Positions 35,201 through 47,292 of a stretch of 64,000 bases of DNA are shown piece after piece. Where the stretch lies: positions 495,450,320 through 495,514,319 of the forward strand of contig VDFB02270651.1 in NCBI GenBank assembly GCA_007258455.2, written 5' to 3'. Position 1 is the stretch's first letter, and every line of letters starts with the position of its first letter. Source of the DNA: Sequoia sempervirens. Lineage: Eukaryota; Streptophyta; Pinopsida; Cupressales; Cupressaceae. A program made the position numbers and the translations under genes. Below the pieces are notes generated by a model. That model was not told where the DNA came from. It did not search any database and was given only the letters and a program-made list of their open reading frames with translations.

Positions 35201-35467
35201 TAGATTCAAATTCCATGGGTTTGAAACTGGGCCATATCTATGCTTCTTCCTATAGTGATAGATGAACAAGTCATAACCCCTGTGTGGAGTCCACACATCT
35301 CCCAAATTCTTGTGCTTGTCCTCTAGGGTCTCACATGATGGGTTTAATTGAGTTGTTCTCCTTGCTTTTGGCCCAAACCTGGGACACTAGTCTATTAAGT
35401 CTTGATTAAGTGGCCTACTTTCTATTTTTTTCCTCTTTCCTCTTGTTTTCTCTGGGGTTTTATCCAT
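32280..35467 (-). pseudogene. Decayed gag-like retroelement ORF, copy 2
   Basis: As read by eye this is the same sequence as 2841-6028, including the same frameshift (here near 34290) and stops. The ATG is at 35467, the globular part lies at about 34286-35305, and the coiled-coil-like C-terminal part at about 32280-33010. Sharing every disabling change shows that the two copies separated after the gene died. Confidence 0.4.
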
Positions 35468-35723
35468 TTTAACACTAAGTGTGTTGTACTTCAAGCTATC
35501 TTCAAAAAATTATGTTCAGTTGAGCCAAGATGTACTTACTTGAATGAATGCCATAAATTCTGAGTTGCCCGCCTTCGTCCAACTTCGTCCTCTAGACACT
35601 TAGCCACAATTCATAGTGAATTTTGATTCCTTAGAGGCTGTATTTATCGAAATTCAACACGATCAAGCCAGCTTTGGTTCATAAATGGCACTTGTACCAC
35701 CATTCCTATCAACTTGCACATTA

Positions 35724-36624
35724 ATAACAGATGTCTCTTCGATGAATTCATCAGTCAAATCAATCTGATGATAATTATTTCATATTTTGTCGAAGAGACT
35801 TTAATCACAACATCTATATCTATCTTCGATATATCCTTGACCATCTTTTGAGAAGCGTCTAAGAGACATTTAGATTCTCTCTTCGATGTTGCAGGGTCTC
35901 TTCAATATTTACATTTCAGTTTCTTCCCTTATGGTCTCCCTTTTGTCAATGAGACTGGCGGATATCTCTTGCCAAAAATCCTATGTCTCTTCGACATATC
36001 CTTATCTCTTCCCTTGGCGGTATTACTTTTTGATGATCTCTATATGACTTTTTCATGTTGAGGAGACCTGTGATCACCTCTCTTCGATGTCTCTTAGTTT
36101 CATCGATAACATGTGTTTACACTTGTGCCAGGATGTCGGGGAGACTTTTGATACTATCTACTCAATACTCCTATGTCTCCTTGACATATCCTTGTTATGA
36201 TGTCGATGATACCTTGTCCAATGTCTGTTCGATGTCTCTATGTCTCGTCGATATTTTTCTCCTTGAATGTCGAAGAGACTCTCTTACTTCTCTCCTCGAT
36301 ATGTCAATGTCTCTTCGACATTACCATTTTTCCGTGTTGTTTTATCAATGACCTATCATTTATTTTATGATAATCTCTTGATGTCCAAGAGATATTTTTT
36401 GTTTCCTGAATGTTGAATGCTCCATATAATTTTTCGGTGAGACATGTTATATTTTCTCCTCAACATGTCCAAGTCTCTTAGACATATCATTCTTTAGGCT
36501 GGCGAGAAGACATTTGAATATGTCTCTTAGACATTCGGGAGTCTCATCTACATTTCACATCATCCCTTTCTACTCACATTGAAGAGACTATGGCGAGACT
36601 CTCTTCGATATAGCATTGTCTTGG
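35724..36624. repeat. Zone of GTCTCTTCGAC motifs, copy 2
   Basis: This is the copy of 6285-7185 with the same motifs in both orientations. No differences were seen. Confidence 0.6.
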
Positions 36625-37673
36625 TGACATGCCATGTGCTGCTATTGGAACACTTCAGATAGGGAATTCACTTTAGTGTTATGACCAAGGGCCTTATTTG
36701 GCGGTTTATATTAGTGTCAGCCATTATCAAATGGAGATAGGACATATGGTGAGTGTGGGAAGACGGGTGAAAATGGAAGTATGCAAAATAACCAAGGTGG
36801 ATTTTTGGCTCCAATAGGACCTTTAATATTATGAAACATTAGTGGTACTTACTTAGTTATCAAATTTCATTAAAGGATAAGTTTTATTAATTTTAATCAT
36901 TATGTATGTAAATAATGTTATGAATATTTTGGTCAAATAATGTTGTTCCTATTTTTAGTTAATGACATCAACACATACTCTTCTAGGATATGGGAATTGC
37001 AATGGAAATGTTATCTCCTAAGGCTCTCACATTGGTATGAGCTAGTAATATAAATAACATTATGTAATTTTTATTTTATCTAACACCACTTAGTGTAAAT
37101 AAATGATATTTATTTTTAGTTTGATTTCTTTCTTCATTCTTTCCATAAGAGGAGGCAACTCCACTTTGTGAACCTAGCCCATCTAGGTAAATGAAGAGAA
37201 GTAGAGGATCATTAATTTATGGCAAGTGATTATTTACTTATTTCATTTTATTCAAGATTTCTATATTATTGTATATATGGTTTAATTGCATTAATAGGTG
37301 AAGCTAAAAAAAATTATTGAGCTTAGGAAGTCTATTAATTGGAAAAGGAGAGCTACCAATTATGATATTGATTCTCCATATTCTTAACAAAGAAAGAGTC
37401 ATTGATCATTTAATGACACTCCATAATTACATATATTTTCACATTTATTGTATGCCGTCATGAAATGTAGATGTAGACTTTTATTCTAATGTATATAATT
37501 GTATATACCTATATGGATTTATATGTATGTATTTATATTTTACCAATGTGTACAATTGTATTCCTATATGAATTTATTTAGACATTCATCAAATGCATAT
37601 ATGGCATTGTATACCTTATAACACTATATGACATTTTCAAGACATTATGTATACCTTCATGGCCTTATTGAGA

Positions 37674-37716
<43 letters not shown>

Positions 37717-38251
37717 CATGTATTCAAAGCTTAAATGGTTTAAATTATTTGAGTGTTTTGAATAATAAGGCTTAATATTACTTGTTAGGAGTGACAATAA
37801 ATTTTTAAAATGGTTTCAACAATAAGTACAAACTTAATATTATTTTTATTGTTGATAGTGATCAAAATATATATGATTCTTTGATATCACCTATACATTT
37901 AAGGATTCATCTCTCTTTTTCTCCCAATTTAACTATTTTCTATTTCAATGTATATTCATCTTATAGCTAGTAAAATCCTTTGATTATTTTAGTGTTTGAA
38001 TAATGCTTGTATACACATGTACAATGATAAGGGAGCCTATGTGAGGCTAGAAATTCAAAAATATCACTTTAGAATTTTTTTAGTCTTATCTCTCTTAAGG
38101 GACATTGTTAGTATGATGTAGCTTGGAAGGATTAAGACACTTGGGCAGTGAAAAGACACATCCAATAGTAGTAACCTACCCACCTAGAAATTTTGAAATC
38201 ATTAGTTTAGTGCCACAATAGAAGTATATTTACAATAGACATGGCTTTGAA
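36625..38251. other. Intergenic AT-rich stretch with (TA)n at 37676-37714, copy 2
   Basis: This is the copy of 7186-8812. It contains the same (TA)n run and no recognised gene. Confidence 0.5.
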
Positions 38252-38491
38252 GAATAAAAAATTTCACATCCTCATTGAGGTGATTTTCCAACGGTGGTTA
38301 ATTCCCTATCAAGGAAGGCTTCTAAAAACTAGCACTTGACTTATTTGTTGGGAAATATAATGTCCCTTCTTCATAAATTTTCTTCCTTTGAAATTATGAT
38401 CAATTGCTATAGGGAAGCTAACATCTTGGTGGATGCACTTGCTAATAGGCAATTGATTAGGGTTGAAGATTGTATGGGGTTGATGGTTTAG
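38252..38491 (+). pseudogene. LINE RNase H relic, copy 2
   Basis: It has the same YREAN and VDALANRQ signature and the same frameshift and stop as 8813-9052. Confidence 0.6.
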
Positions 38492-38769
38492 GGTATTGGG
38501 TTGAGGGTATACTAGGGTTGAGGAATTATGGTTGAGGATAGAGGGTAGAAGGTTTAAGGGTTTACGGTTTAAGGGTTTAGGGTTGATGGTTAAGGGTTGA
38601 GGGTAGAGCGTTTAGGGTATAGGTTTGAGGGTATATGGTTGAAGGATTAGGGTTGACGTTCCAATGTATAGGGTAGAGGGTATAGGGGTTGAGGGTTTAG
38701 GGTTTAAGGTTGAGGGTTGAGGGTTGAGGGATTAGGGTTGAGGGTTGAGGGTTGAGGGATCTTTTGATG
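38457..38769. repeat. Degenerate telomere-like heptamer array, copy 2
   Basis: This is the copy of 9018-9330, unit for unit as far as I could compare. A degenerate array of this kind would be expected to diverge, so its identity supports a very recent or artefactual duplication. Confidence 0.75.
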
Positions 38770-38859
38770 CAAGTGAAATGTAGGAAAGCAATTGAAGGCC
38801 AGTGAATATTGGGGAAGGTTTTTTTGTTCTAACACCCCTAATCCATGTTAGATCAAAAC

Positions 38860-39107
38860 AATTAGGCGCTAAAGCAATCTCTAAAGTAGGCGCTAAATTA
38901 GGCACTAATTCCGGTGAAAAACTTGGTGCAAACTAGGTGCTAGACTAGGCGCTAACATAGGCATTAAACTAGGTGCTAAACTAGGTGCCAAACTAGGAGC
39001 CACACTAGACGCCAAACTAGGAGCCACACTAGGTGCAAAACTCGGCACAAAAATCAGCACCAAACCTAGGCGCTAATTGGCACCTAATTTGGTGCCTACT
39101 TAGTTTG
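38860..39107. repeat. CACTA subterminal repeat array, copy 2
   Basis: This is the copy of 9421-9668 with AACTAGGTGCC-type units. It precedes the CACTA end at 39241. Confidence 0.6.
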
Positions 39108-39229
39108 ACTGGCACAATAAATGCCAAAAATAGCGCCATCTTGATAAATAGGGCTAATTTTTTAAAAAAATTGGAGAAAAATACATTAAAATAGTGGGTG
39201 GAAGCAAAAAAGGGAGCTAATCACAGGGA

Positions 39230-39241
39230 TTTTTTGTAGTG
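39230..39241 (+). mobile_element. CACTA-type 3' end, copy 2
   Basis: TTTTTTGTAGTG is present as in copy 1. If the TNP2 relic (22541-25285), the DUF4216 part (29452-30475) and this terminus belong together, the composite element is about 16 kb or more, enlarged by nested insertions. Confidence 0.55.
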
Positions 39242-39252
39242 GTTGCATAGAA

Positions 39253-39365
39253 AAAGGCAATGAGCTATTTGAAAGAATGCCTCAAAGAAATTTGGTCTCA
39301 TGGTGATGTCCATCACCATGAGACCACATTTCTTTGAGGCATTCTTTCAAACAGCTCATTGCCTT
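39253..39365. repeat. Inverted pair of PPR-motif fragments, copy 2
   Basis: This is identical to 9814-9926 as read: two 55-bp arms with two mismatches and a 2-nt spacer, each carrying the ELFERMPQRN signature. Confidence 0.7.
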
Positions 39366-39408
39366 CTTTCATAAAATGCTTCTACAATGCCTCAAAGATA
39401 TGACACAA

Positions 39409-39885
39409 AAAAATTTGGTTGATCCCACACACAACATCATTATGGATTTTATACCACCTATATTAAGAAATGAAGATAATGATTTCCTTTCTTCCCTAGT
39501 TTGTGTTAAGGAAGACAAATCCACAGTATTTCAACTACACATAAATAAAGCTCTAGGCCTCCATAGATTTCCAACCTAATTCTTTCAATTCTATTGGGAT
39601 TTCATGGGTAATGGCATTTGGAGAATGGTAAAAGATTCAAGGAAATATTGAAAGATACTTAGAGATTTCAATAAGACAAACATCATCCCCATTCTCAAAA
39701 AATTGGGTTGTTCCTCATTTACAAAATACAAGCCTATTTCATTATGTAAAATAATTTATAAGATCATATCCAAGATGATGGTGAATAGGTTGAAAATTTT
39801 ACTTCCATCCGTAATTTCAAAAGAATAGAGTGGCTTCATTCAAGGCCAAAATATCATGGAGGAAATATTTAGAAACAAGATGTCT
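39409..39885 (+). pseudogene. LINE reverse transcriptase relic, N-terminal part, copy 2
   Basis: This is the copy of 9970-10446 with the same stops. It carries FFQFYWDFMGNGIWRMV and KYKPISLCKIIYKIISK. Confidence 0.7.
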
Positions 39886-40539
39886 CAACCTTGCAATTAT
39901 AAAATGTTACTATTTATAGTAAGTTTACATTTAAGCATGAATGGCTTTGAGATTTCACCTAAAGCTATAAAATGTCCAAATAAATATGCTAGTGAATTTT
40001 TGACCCAATTTCATTTTTAGATTTTAAGATATCAAAGTTTCCATTTTGGAAAGTTTCAAAGTCAATTTTGTGGCACTTAGAGCTTGTTTTCGGGCCCAAA
40101 AGTGGTCATAACTAGAAAAGTAGTTTGTAGCTTGATAGAGCACTTCATGAGCTTTCCAAATATTCAAATAGTTCATCAATTTAATACCCAGATCAAATGT
40201 TATGGCCTCTGAAAGCTGGGTCTCTCAAATTAGAAAATGTGAGAACATGTTGATCACATAAAAGAGTTGTAAGGGGGAGTTACACATTTTGGTGTAGGGT
40301 TGGACACATCATGGGGGATTTTTTATTGAAGATAAGTTGGGCACCACTTTTTGGGTGGTTTTAGCTCATGGAAATTTATGAATACTGTTTGACGGATTCA
40401 TGTATTGATATATTAGGTTCTTGAGATGGAGGTTGAGTGTGAGAGTCTTATAGATTTTGAGTTGTCTCTAGATTTATGGAACTAGTGATACTCTTGAGAG
40501 ATTTTTCTTTGTAAGTATATTGTAATCTTATTGATTTTT
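39886..40539. other. Stretch splitting the LINE, copy 2
   Basis: This is the copy of 10447-11100. Nothing is recognised. Confidence 0.4.
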
Positions 40540-41094
40540 GAAGAATATATTGGGCAGCTTTTGGAGTGTGGGGATTTTCTCTTGAAATTGTTTTCTCCAC
40601 GTAAATCACTATATTGTGTTATGAATGGTATTTATGTTTTTTATGTTTAGTGTTTGTAATTGTTGTAAAGATCTAATTTTTTTTGCATAACCCTTCTCTC
40701 AAGATTAGTGTAGGAATATTTTTTGCTACCTTAGATTCCTTACATAAATTATTATAGCTCATGAAGTCATCCACTCCATAAAAAAAATATAAATAAAATG
40801 GTTTGATCCTAAAGATTGATAAAAAAAAAGATATGATAGGGTTAGGTGGAGAGTTCTACTAAAAATTATGGAAATGTTTGGGTTCAATCATTAATGGCTT
40901 GGATGGATATATGCTTGTATTTACACTATGTCATAGTTAATGGTTCCCCTTGTGGATTATTTGAGGTAGATCATGGTATTTGATAGGGTGAACCACTATC
41001 CACATTCCTATTTGTGATTATGGAAGAAGTGCTTAGCTAGGAGATTTCCCATTGTGCTATTACCAATCGTTGGGAATGTATTTTAATTACTAGG
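40540..41094 (+). pseudogene. LINE palm-domain relic plus leader, copy 2
   Basis: This is the copy of 11101-11655, with YDRVRWRVLLKIMEMFGFNH and a break at ATTACTAG. Identity between the two large copies ends about 65 bp further on, at about 41168. Confidence 0.6.
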
Positions 41095-41169
41095 GTAAGT
41101 GCACCAAGTTGTGACACAAAAATGGCACAACCAAAAATATGTGAAAATTTGGTACACTCCTGAGAAAAT

Positions 41170-41280
41170 TACTATATGCATAGTGCACTTGGCTGACATC
41201 CCATTTTGCCCCCGTCTTTGTAGAGGGCTGCATGTGTAATATTTGAGAGCCTAAATTGGCACTCGCCAAAATGAGTTGCA
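41170..41280. repeat. Eroded counterpart of the 61-bp palindrome
   Basis: This occupies the place of 11742-11877 but is shorter, and only parts of each arm can be aligned. GACATCCCATTTTGCCC fits the left arm; GAGAGCC and GGCACTCGCCAAAATGAG fit the right arm. The arms no longer pair well. Either the hairpin decayed in this copy or the consensus failed there. Confidence 0.6.
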
Positions 41281-41395
41281 TCATTGACAGAAAACTAACT
41301 TTTGCTTTCTCTCTTAGTAAGTTTCTCTCTCCACCACTTTGATAATGCTTAGAGTTTGCGGTTTATGATCGTTGATGGATAGTTGAGGTTCTACC

Positions 41396-43560
41396 TTTCA
41401 CTCCCTCTCTGCCTCCTTCCCTCTTAACCAATACGTACCTGTTCTCTCTCAACCCTCTCTAGGTCTCTCCTACACTCTCTATCTTATCTTCCATCCTTAG
41501 TGTTTAAGGTATAGGGTTGAGGATTTAATGTATAGGATGACTCCCCCTCTCAGGTCTCTTCCTCCCACTATCCCTCTCACCCCCTCTCTCTTAAGTTTCT
41601 CTCTCCCTCTATCCCTCCCACCGCCTCTCTCTCAAGTCTCTCTCTCACTCTATCCCTTCCACCATTTGTCTCTTGGATCTCTCGCACCCCCTCTCCCTCT
41701 CCCAAGTCTCTCCCCTCCCACCCTAGCTGTGACAACTCTCTCCCTCGCCTATCCTTCCCACCCTCATTCTTGAACTCTCGCACTCTCTCTCCCTCTCTCT
41801 CTCAAGTCTCTCCCTCCCACCCTAACTAGAAAATCCTCTCCCTCTCTTATCCCTCCCACCTCTATCTCGACCCTCTGCACTCCTCTCTGTCTCCCTCCCA
41901 ATCCTTCCAATCAGACAAATCTCCCCTCTCCCTCTTGCTCTTCTCAAGTCTCTCCCACCCCTTTCTCTCCTTCTCAAGTCTCTCTCTCTCTCCCTGTGTC
42001 TCTCTCCCTCTCTGGCAGACTTCCTTAGCTCTCTCTGTGTGTCTCCCACTCCCTCCCTCTCTCTCTCCCTCTCTCTCAAGTTCTCCCTCAAAATATCCCT
42101 CCCTCCCACCCCTCCATCATCTCTCTCAAGTCTCTCCCCCCACCCTAAGTAGATAACTCTCCCTCTCCCTCTCAAGTATCTCTCTCTCAGGTCTCACTCC
42201 CTCCCACCCTACCTAGACTACTCTCTCACTCCAACCCCTCTCTCACACTCCCTCTCTCTCAGGTCTCTCCCTCCCATCCTAACTAGATAATTCTCTTTGT
42301 TTGTCAATAGTCTCTCTCTTAGGTCTCACTCCCTCCCACCCTACCTAGAAAAATCTCTCACTCCAACCCCCTTTCTCACACTCCCTCTCTCTTAGGTCTC
42401 TCCCTCCCATCCTAACTAGATAACTCTCTTTCTCTATCATTATTCTCTGGTCTCACCTCCCGGCCCCAACCCAAACCCCTCTCTGCACCCTCCCTCTCAC
42501 CAATTCCGTCCTCCCAGTTCTATCTCCTCTCCCATTCTCTCTCCTCCCACCTCTCTGTATATCCTCCTCCCAAAATATCCCTCCCCAACCCCCCTCTCCC
42601 TCTCCTCTCAAGTCCTCCTTCCCCAATCTCATTAAGCAGTTAACATCTCTTTCTCTTTCTCTTGTGGGCTGTCTCCACCTCCTCCAATCTCACCAGAGAC
42701 GTAACTCTCTCTTTCTCACTCTAGACTCCACACTCTCTCACTCCAACCCTCTCTCACACACTTCTCTCTCTCTCTCAAGTCTTCCCTTAAACATATCCTT
42801 CACACCCTCTATCCTCTCTCTTAGGTATTTTCTCCTCCTCCCATCCTAACTAGATAATCCTCTTTCTCTGATGTAATAGTCTCTCTCTCTTAGGTCTCAC
42901 TTGCTCCCACCCTACCTAGACTACTCTCTCTCAATCCAAACCCCTCTCTCACACTCCCTCTCTCTCTCTCTCTCTCCTTCTTCTTAGTTGTCTTTTCTTT
43001 TTGTTTCTCTCACTTGTGAATCCCTCTCCTCAGTTCATATTCTTTTCTCCTCTTTCATCTCTCTCTAAGTATCTTCTCTCTTAGGTCACTCTTCTCGTGT
43101 GTTCCTCTCACTTCTCTCTTAGCCCTCAAAATATCCTCTCCTCCCAACCCTATCCCTCTCCCAGGTGTCTCCCACTCCCTCTCTCTCAAGTCTCTCCCTA
43201 AAAATTTCCCTCCCAACCCCTCTCCCTCTCTCAGGTCTCTCCCCCTCACCCTAACTAGATAACTCTCTCTCTCAAAATCCCTCTCAAGTCTCTCTCTCTC
43301 AAGTATCACTCCCTCCCACCCTACCTAGACAACTCTCTCTCACTCAAACCCACTCTCTCACACTCCCTCTCTCTCCCCCCCTCTCAGGTCTCTCTCTCTC
43401 TCTCTCACCCCAACTCCCTCTCTCGAGTCTTTATCTTTCTCTCTGTCTCCCTCTCAAGTCTCTCTCTCTTAGGTCTCACTCCCTCCCACCCTACCTAGAC
43501 TACTCTCTCTCACTCCAACCCCCTCTCTCACACACACCCTCTCTCTCAAGTCTCTCCCTC
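41396..43560. repeat. Polypyrimidine tract, copy 2, partly scrambled
   Basis: The tract matches 11983-14157 at both ends and at about 42130-42445. In between it shows many single-base gains and losses and foreign-looking words, such as the stretch after 42446. These are confined to low-complexity sequence, which is typical of weak long-read consensus. Confidence 0.85.
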
Positions 43561-43562
43561 AA

Positions 43563-44347
43563 AATATATTGGGCAGTTTTTGGAGTGTGGGGTTTTTCTC
43601 TTGAAATATTTTTCTCCACATAAATCATTATATTGTTTTATGAATGGTATTTATGTTTATTTATGTTTAGTATTTGTAGCTATAGTAAAGATCTTTTTTT
43701 TTGCATAACCCTTCTCTCTAGATTAGTGTAGGAAGGATTTTTTCTACCTTAGATTCCTTACATAAATTATTATAGCTCATGAAGTCATCCACTTCATAAA
43801 AATATGATAGGGTCATTTGGAGATTTCTACTAAAAAATATGAAAATATTTGGGTTCAATCATAAATGACTTGGATGGATCTATACTTGTATTTCCACTTT
43901 GTCATAGTTAATGGTTTCTTTTGTGGTTTATTTGAGGTAGATCATGGTATTTGATAGGGGGACGCATTATCCACATTCCTATTCATGATTATTGTTGAAG
44001 TGCTTAGATAGGGGATTTCCTATTGTGTTATGACCAGTTTTTGGGAAGCTATTTTAATTACTAGATAACATTCCAACCATCACTTATCAACTAGATTTAT
44101 TGATGAAACTCTCCTCTATGGAACTTTGAAGATGAATGAAACAAAAGTTATAAACTCAACACTAGATGCATACATTTTTCGCTCTTGTCAACTCATAAAT
44201 AGAGAAAAGTCAAGAATATTCTTGTTTAATACTAATATATTGACTCACTAGATCATTAGTGTTGTTATGGGCTTTGTGATCAAATCCCTTTCGAGATTGT
44301 ATTTTGGAATTTTTGTGGCATAGATAGAAAAAAATATCTTTAAAGCA
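43563..44347 (+). pseudogene. LINE palm and C-terminal relic, copy 2
   Basis: This is the copy of 14158-14942 with the altered FIDE motif. Identity with copy 1 has resumed by this point, with an offset of 29405. Confidence 0.6.
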
Positions 44348-44860
44348 TTGATAGCAATGACAAAACTTTGACTAACCATGCACACATCCAAGAAAATGTA
44401 ATTAAGTTCTTCTACAACCTTCATAATGGAGATGATTTTGCTGATTCCATATACAATAAAATTTTGGATTTTCAATATCACCTATATTAAGGAACAAAGA
44501 TAATAATTTTATTTCTACCTCAATCTGTTTTGAGGAATTCAAATCCTCAATATTTTAGCTTCACCTAGATAAATATTTGGGCCTCAATGGATTCCCAACC
44601 TAATTCTTACAATTTTTCTAGGGTTTAATAGGCAATTAAATCTAGAGAATGGTAGAAGAGTAAAGGAAATATAACAAGATATTCATAGAATTTAACAAGA
44701 CAAAAATCATCCCCATTCCAAAAAAAATGGTTTACACCTCATTTTCAAATTACAAGCCTACTTCATTATATAATTTAGTCTACAAGATCATATCCAAGAT
44801 AATGATGAATAGGTTGAAAATTTTACTTCCATCCATAATTTTATAAGAACAGAGTTTTGG
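44348..44860 (+). pseudogene. LINE upstream RT relic out of order, copy 2
   Basis: This is the copy of 14943-15455, again cut by the LTR. Confidence 0.6.
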
Positions 44861-45371
44861 TGTAGGTTTTTATTTTTCTAGTGGGTTAATTTATTTTCCC
44901 TTAGTCATAGGTTTTTCCTAAACTTTTATTAATCTTGCTTAGTATACAAAGTGAGTTTATTATCTAATAACTAGGAGATAAGGTGATGAGTTGTCTCCAC
45001 CCTTAAAGGGTGGAACATTTACCTTTTTCATCACTTTATTTAATATTGGTGGTTATTGGTGGTCAATTCCTATTGGTTGGATTTGGAACCTCCATCCTCT
45101 CCTTCTATATAAAATCACTACTTAACTTGTATTTGCATACTTTTGCATACTCTTGCATATTCATTGTTGCATACTTTGGCATACATGCACATTGATGTAT
45201 GTAGTCATTATTCTGTAGTTTTTCTTTGAGCTCCTAATGCAATATTTCATCTTGAAATTTTCACATCTCTTAGAATTTTGGTTTTGTAATTGTGTTGTTT
45301 CATTTACAATTTTATAGCTTATCTCTCTCATATGAATACCTTGGTTACTCATTTGTTTCGAATTTATAACA
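44861..45371 (+). mobile_element. Probable Copia-type 5' LTR, copy 2
   Basis: This is the copy of 15456-15966: TG...CA ends, the TATA box at 45106-45114, and the primer-binding site TGGTATCAAAGC at 45372-45383. Here the internal region continues beyond the point where copy 1 is lost. No matching 3' LTR was found in the rest of the window. Confidence 0.6.
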
Positions 45372-45383
45372 TGGTATCAAAGC

Positions 45384-47292
45384 TTAGATTGTGAGAGTTA
45401 TGGGTATTTGGATTCCTGATTAAGAGAGTAGAGTTTTTTTGTATGATCTTGTAAATTATCGTATGCTCTTCTCTTATGGTTTAATACAATCTAGAGAATC
45501 ATAAAGGAATTATGAAGATCTATTAATCCTATATTTGCATGTCTATTTTTGGTGAAATATAGTGATTGTAACTATTTTGGCTATAGTGGAAGGGTTTTTT
45601 ATTGTCTCATTGCATTCGAGATGCTCGAGAAAGTTAGATTTGACTTTTTTTTCAATCAAATTGGCTACCATATGACACAGTAGCAAACAAGGATTTAAAG
45701 CTTAGATCTAGTGAAAAAAAAAATTATTAGAGCATTTTCGGCTCAAATGAACCTATTCATTATGCTCAAATGGCCCAAAGGTCCATATTTTCATATAAAC
45801 TTTGTCTATTTTAGATAAATTTGATTTTTGGCAATTTTTTATTTTGCTAGGAGGGTCGTCACTACAGGCTAAATTCAGCCATGTAAAAAAATCATAACTT
45901 TTAACCATGGTGTCCATTTTTGGAAAACGAGACATCATCGAAAAGATGGAGATGAGAAATTTCCATCCATAGAGGTTTTGAAAAGAATTTTTTACATATT
46001 TTTCCAAATATTGCAAGTTGAAGCTGATTGTTGCATTTTTCTTTAACATGCCATAAATTTTCCCTAGAGCTCCATTTTTTGGAAACAAATAAGCATTTGA
46101 AAGCTATTGAAGAGAAATACATAGCTATAAAGTTATTTTTCTATATTTTATCTTAGATTCTTTTTTTTATCAAAAGTTGCATTTTTGTCCATTGTGGGCC
46201 TAGTAAGCATTGTTTAATCTATTTAAAGATTTGTAATTTCACTAATCATAAAGTGCCAACATTGTAATATCCTAGGGGATGATTTCTAAAACTAGGAGAA
46301 AGGGGGGGTGTCTCTTTTACACTTTACGTTCCCTTTTCATGCACTCATACAATTTTTTTTCTTAAAATGGATCTTGAGTAACAATTCCTATGTTAACACC
46401 ATACAACTATTTTGATTCAAAAATTAAAATGACACTCTAATTGAAAAAGTATGAATTACATAGGGTAATAATGAGACTAGAAACTAAACCATCTATTGAT
46501 GTAGAAAAGCTAATATGATTTAATAAGTGTGGTGAAGCATTTGGAAACCTTGTGTATATCTATATATTTCTATATTTTCTCTTTCATGTTGAATCTTTGT
46601 CTTCAACAAATGAAGTGGAAAACATTGGAAAAACTCTTTGGTACACAAGATGAATTAAGAGGTCGTCAATTAGAATGAGTTGATAGGGTCAAGTCATTCA
46701 ATTTTTGATACAATAATTGACTTCTTTACCAAACTAAAGGCCATAAGATTGGAAATGAAATAGTGTGGAATTGAGAAAGACGATAAAAATTGATGTTAAG
46801 TATTCTCTCTAAACTTGGTCTAGACTATCCATTATGTGTTTCTACATTCTATGCCACTAAAATTTACTTAGGAGCTTCCTACACAATGCCTTCTCTTGAT
46901 CTACTTGCTAATGAAATCACAAAAAAACATGACAAGTTGATTTGTTTGCTTCTGCTTTGAAGAAAATATCATGAATCTCCCCCACTGACTAATTTAAAGT
47001 TTTGATTTGCTTTTGTTGATCTTTTAGCAAGCTAGTGAGTTTTTCAATACTATATATCAATAGATCAAGCTTCTTAAAAATAGCAATCTTAGAATTGTGG
47101 GTGTCAATGTTTGAATCAAAAAAATTTGAAGGTTTTGAATGCTTCTTTATTGTAAGTTAGAAGACGGTTTGGACTTTTTTCACAAGGTGGTATTATATAA
47201 CCAACTATTTTCCTTCCATAACTTTTGAGTTATTTTTGCAATTTCTCCTTTTCTTTTGTTAGTTTCTTAATTCTTTGGAGATCTTCCTTGTG
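45384..47292. other. Retroelement internal or intergenic sequence, no gene recognised
   Basis: The first part should be internal sequence of the LTR element, but no gag or pol motif is legible. Open frames on the minus strand (45753-46122) have no recognised signature. The wording near 45890-45960 recalls non-coding repeats of the same general type. Decay hides anything further. Confidence 0.35.

Larger units (their letters stand above)
29452..45579. repeat. Large direct duplication, copy 2
   Basis: This is the second copy of 1-16174, in the same orientation and holding the same ordered set of relics. It continues past 45579 into sequence that copy 1 lacks because of the gap. Its palindrome (about 41170-41280) and pyrimidine tract (about 41700-43150) look scrambled relative to copy 1, with many small indels, while the flanking sequence is identical. 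That pattern fits poorly polished consensus as well as genuine change. Confidence 0.9.
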
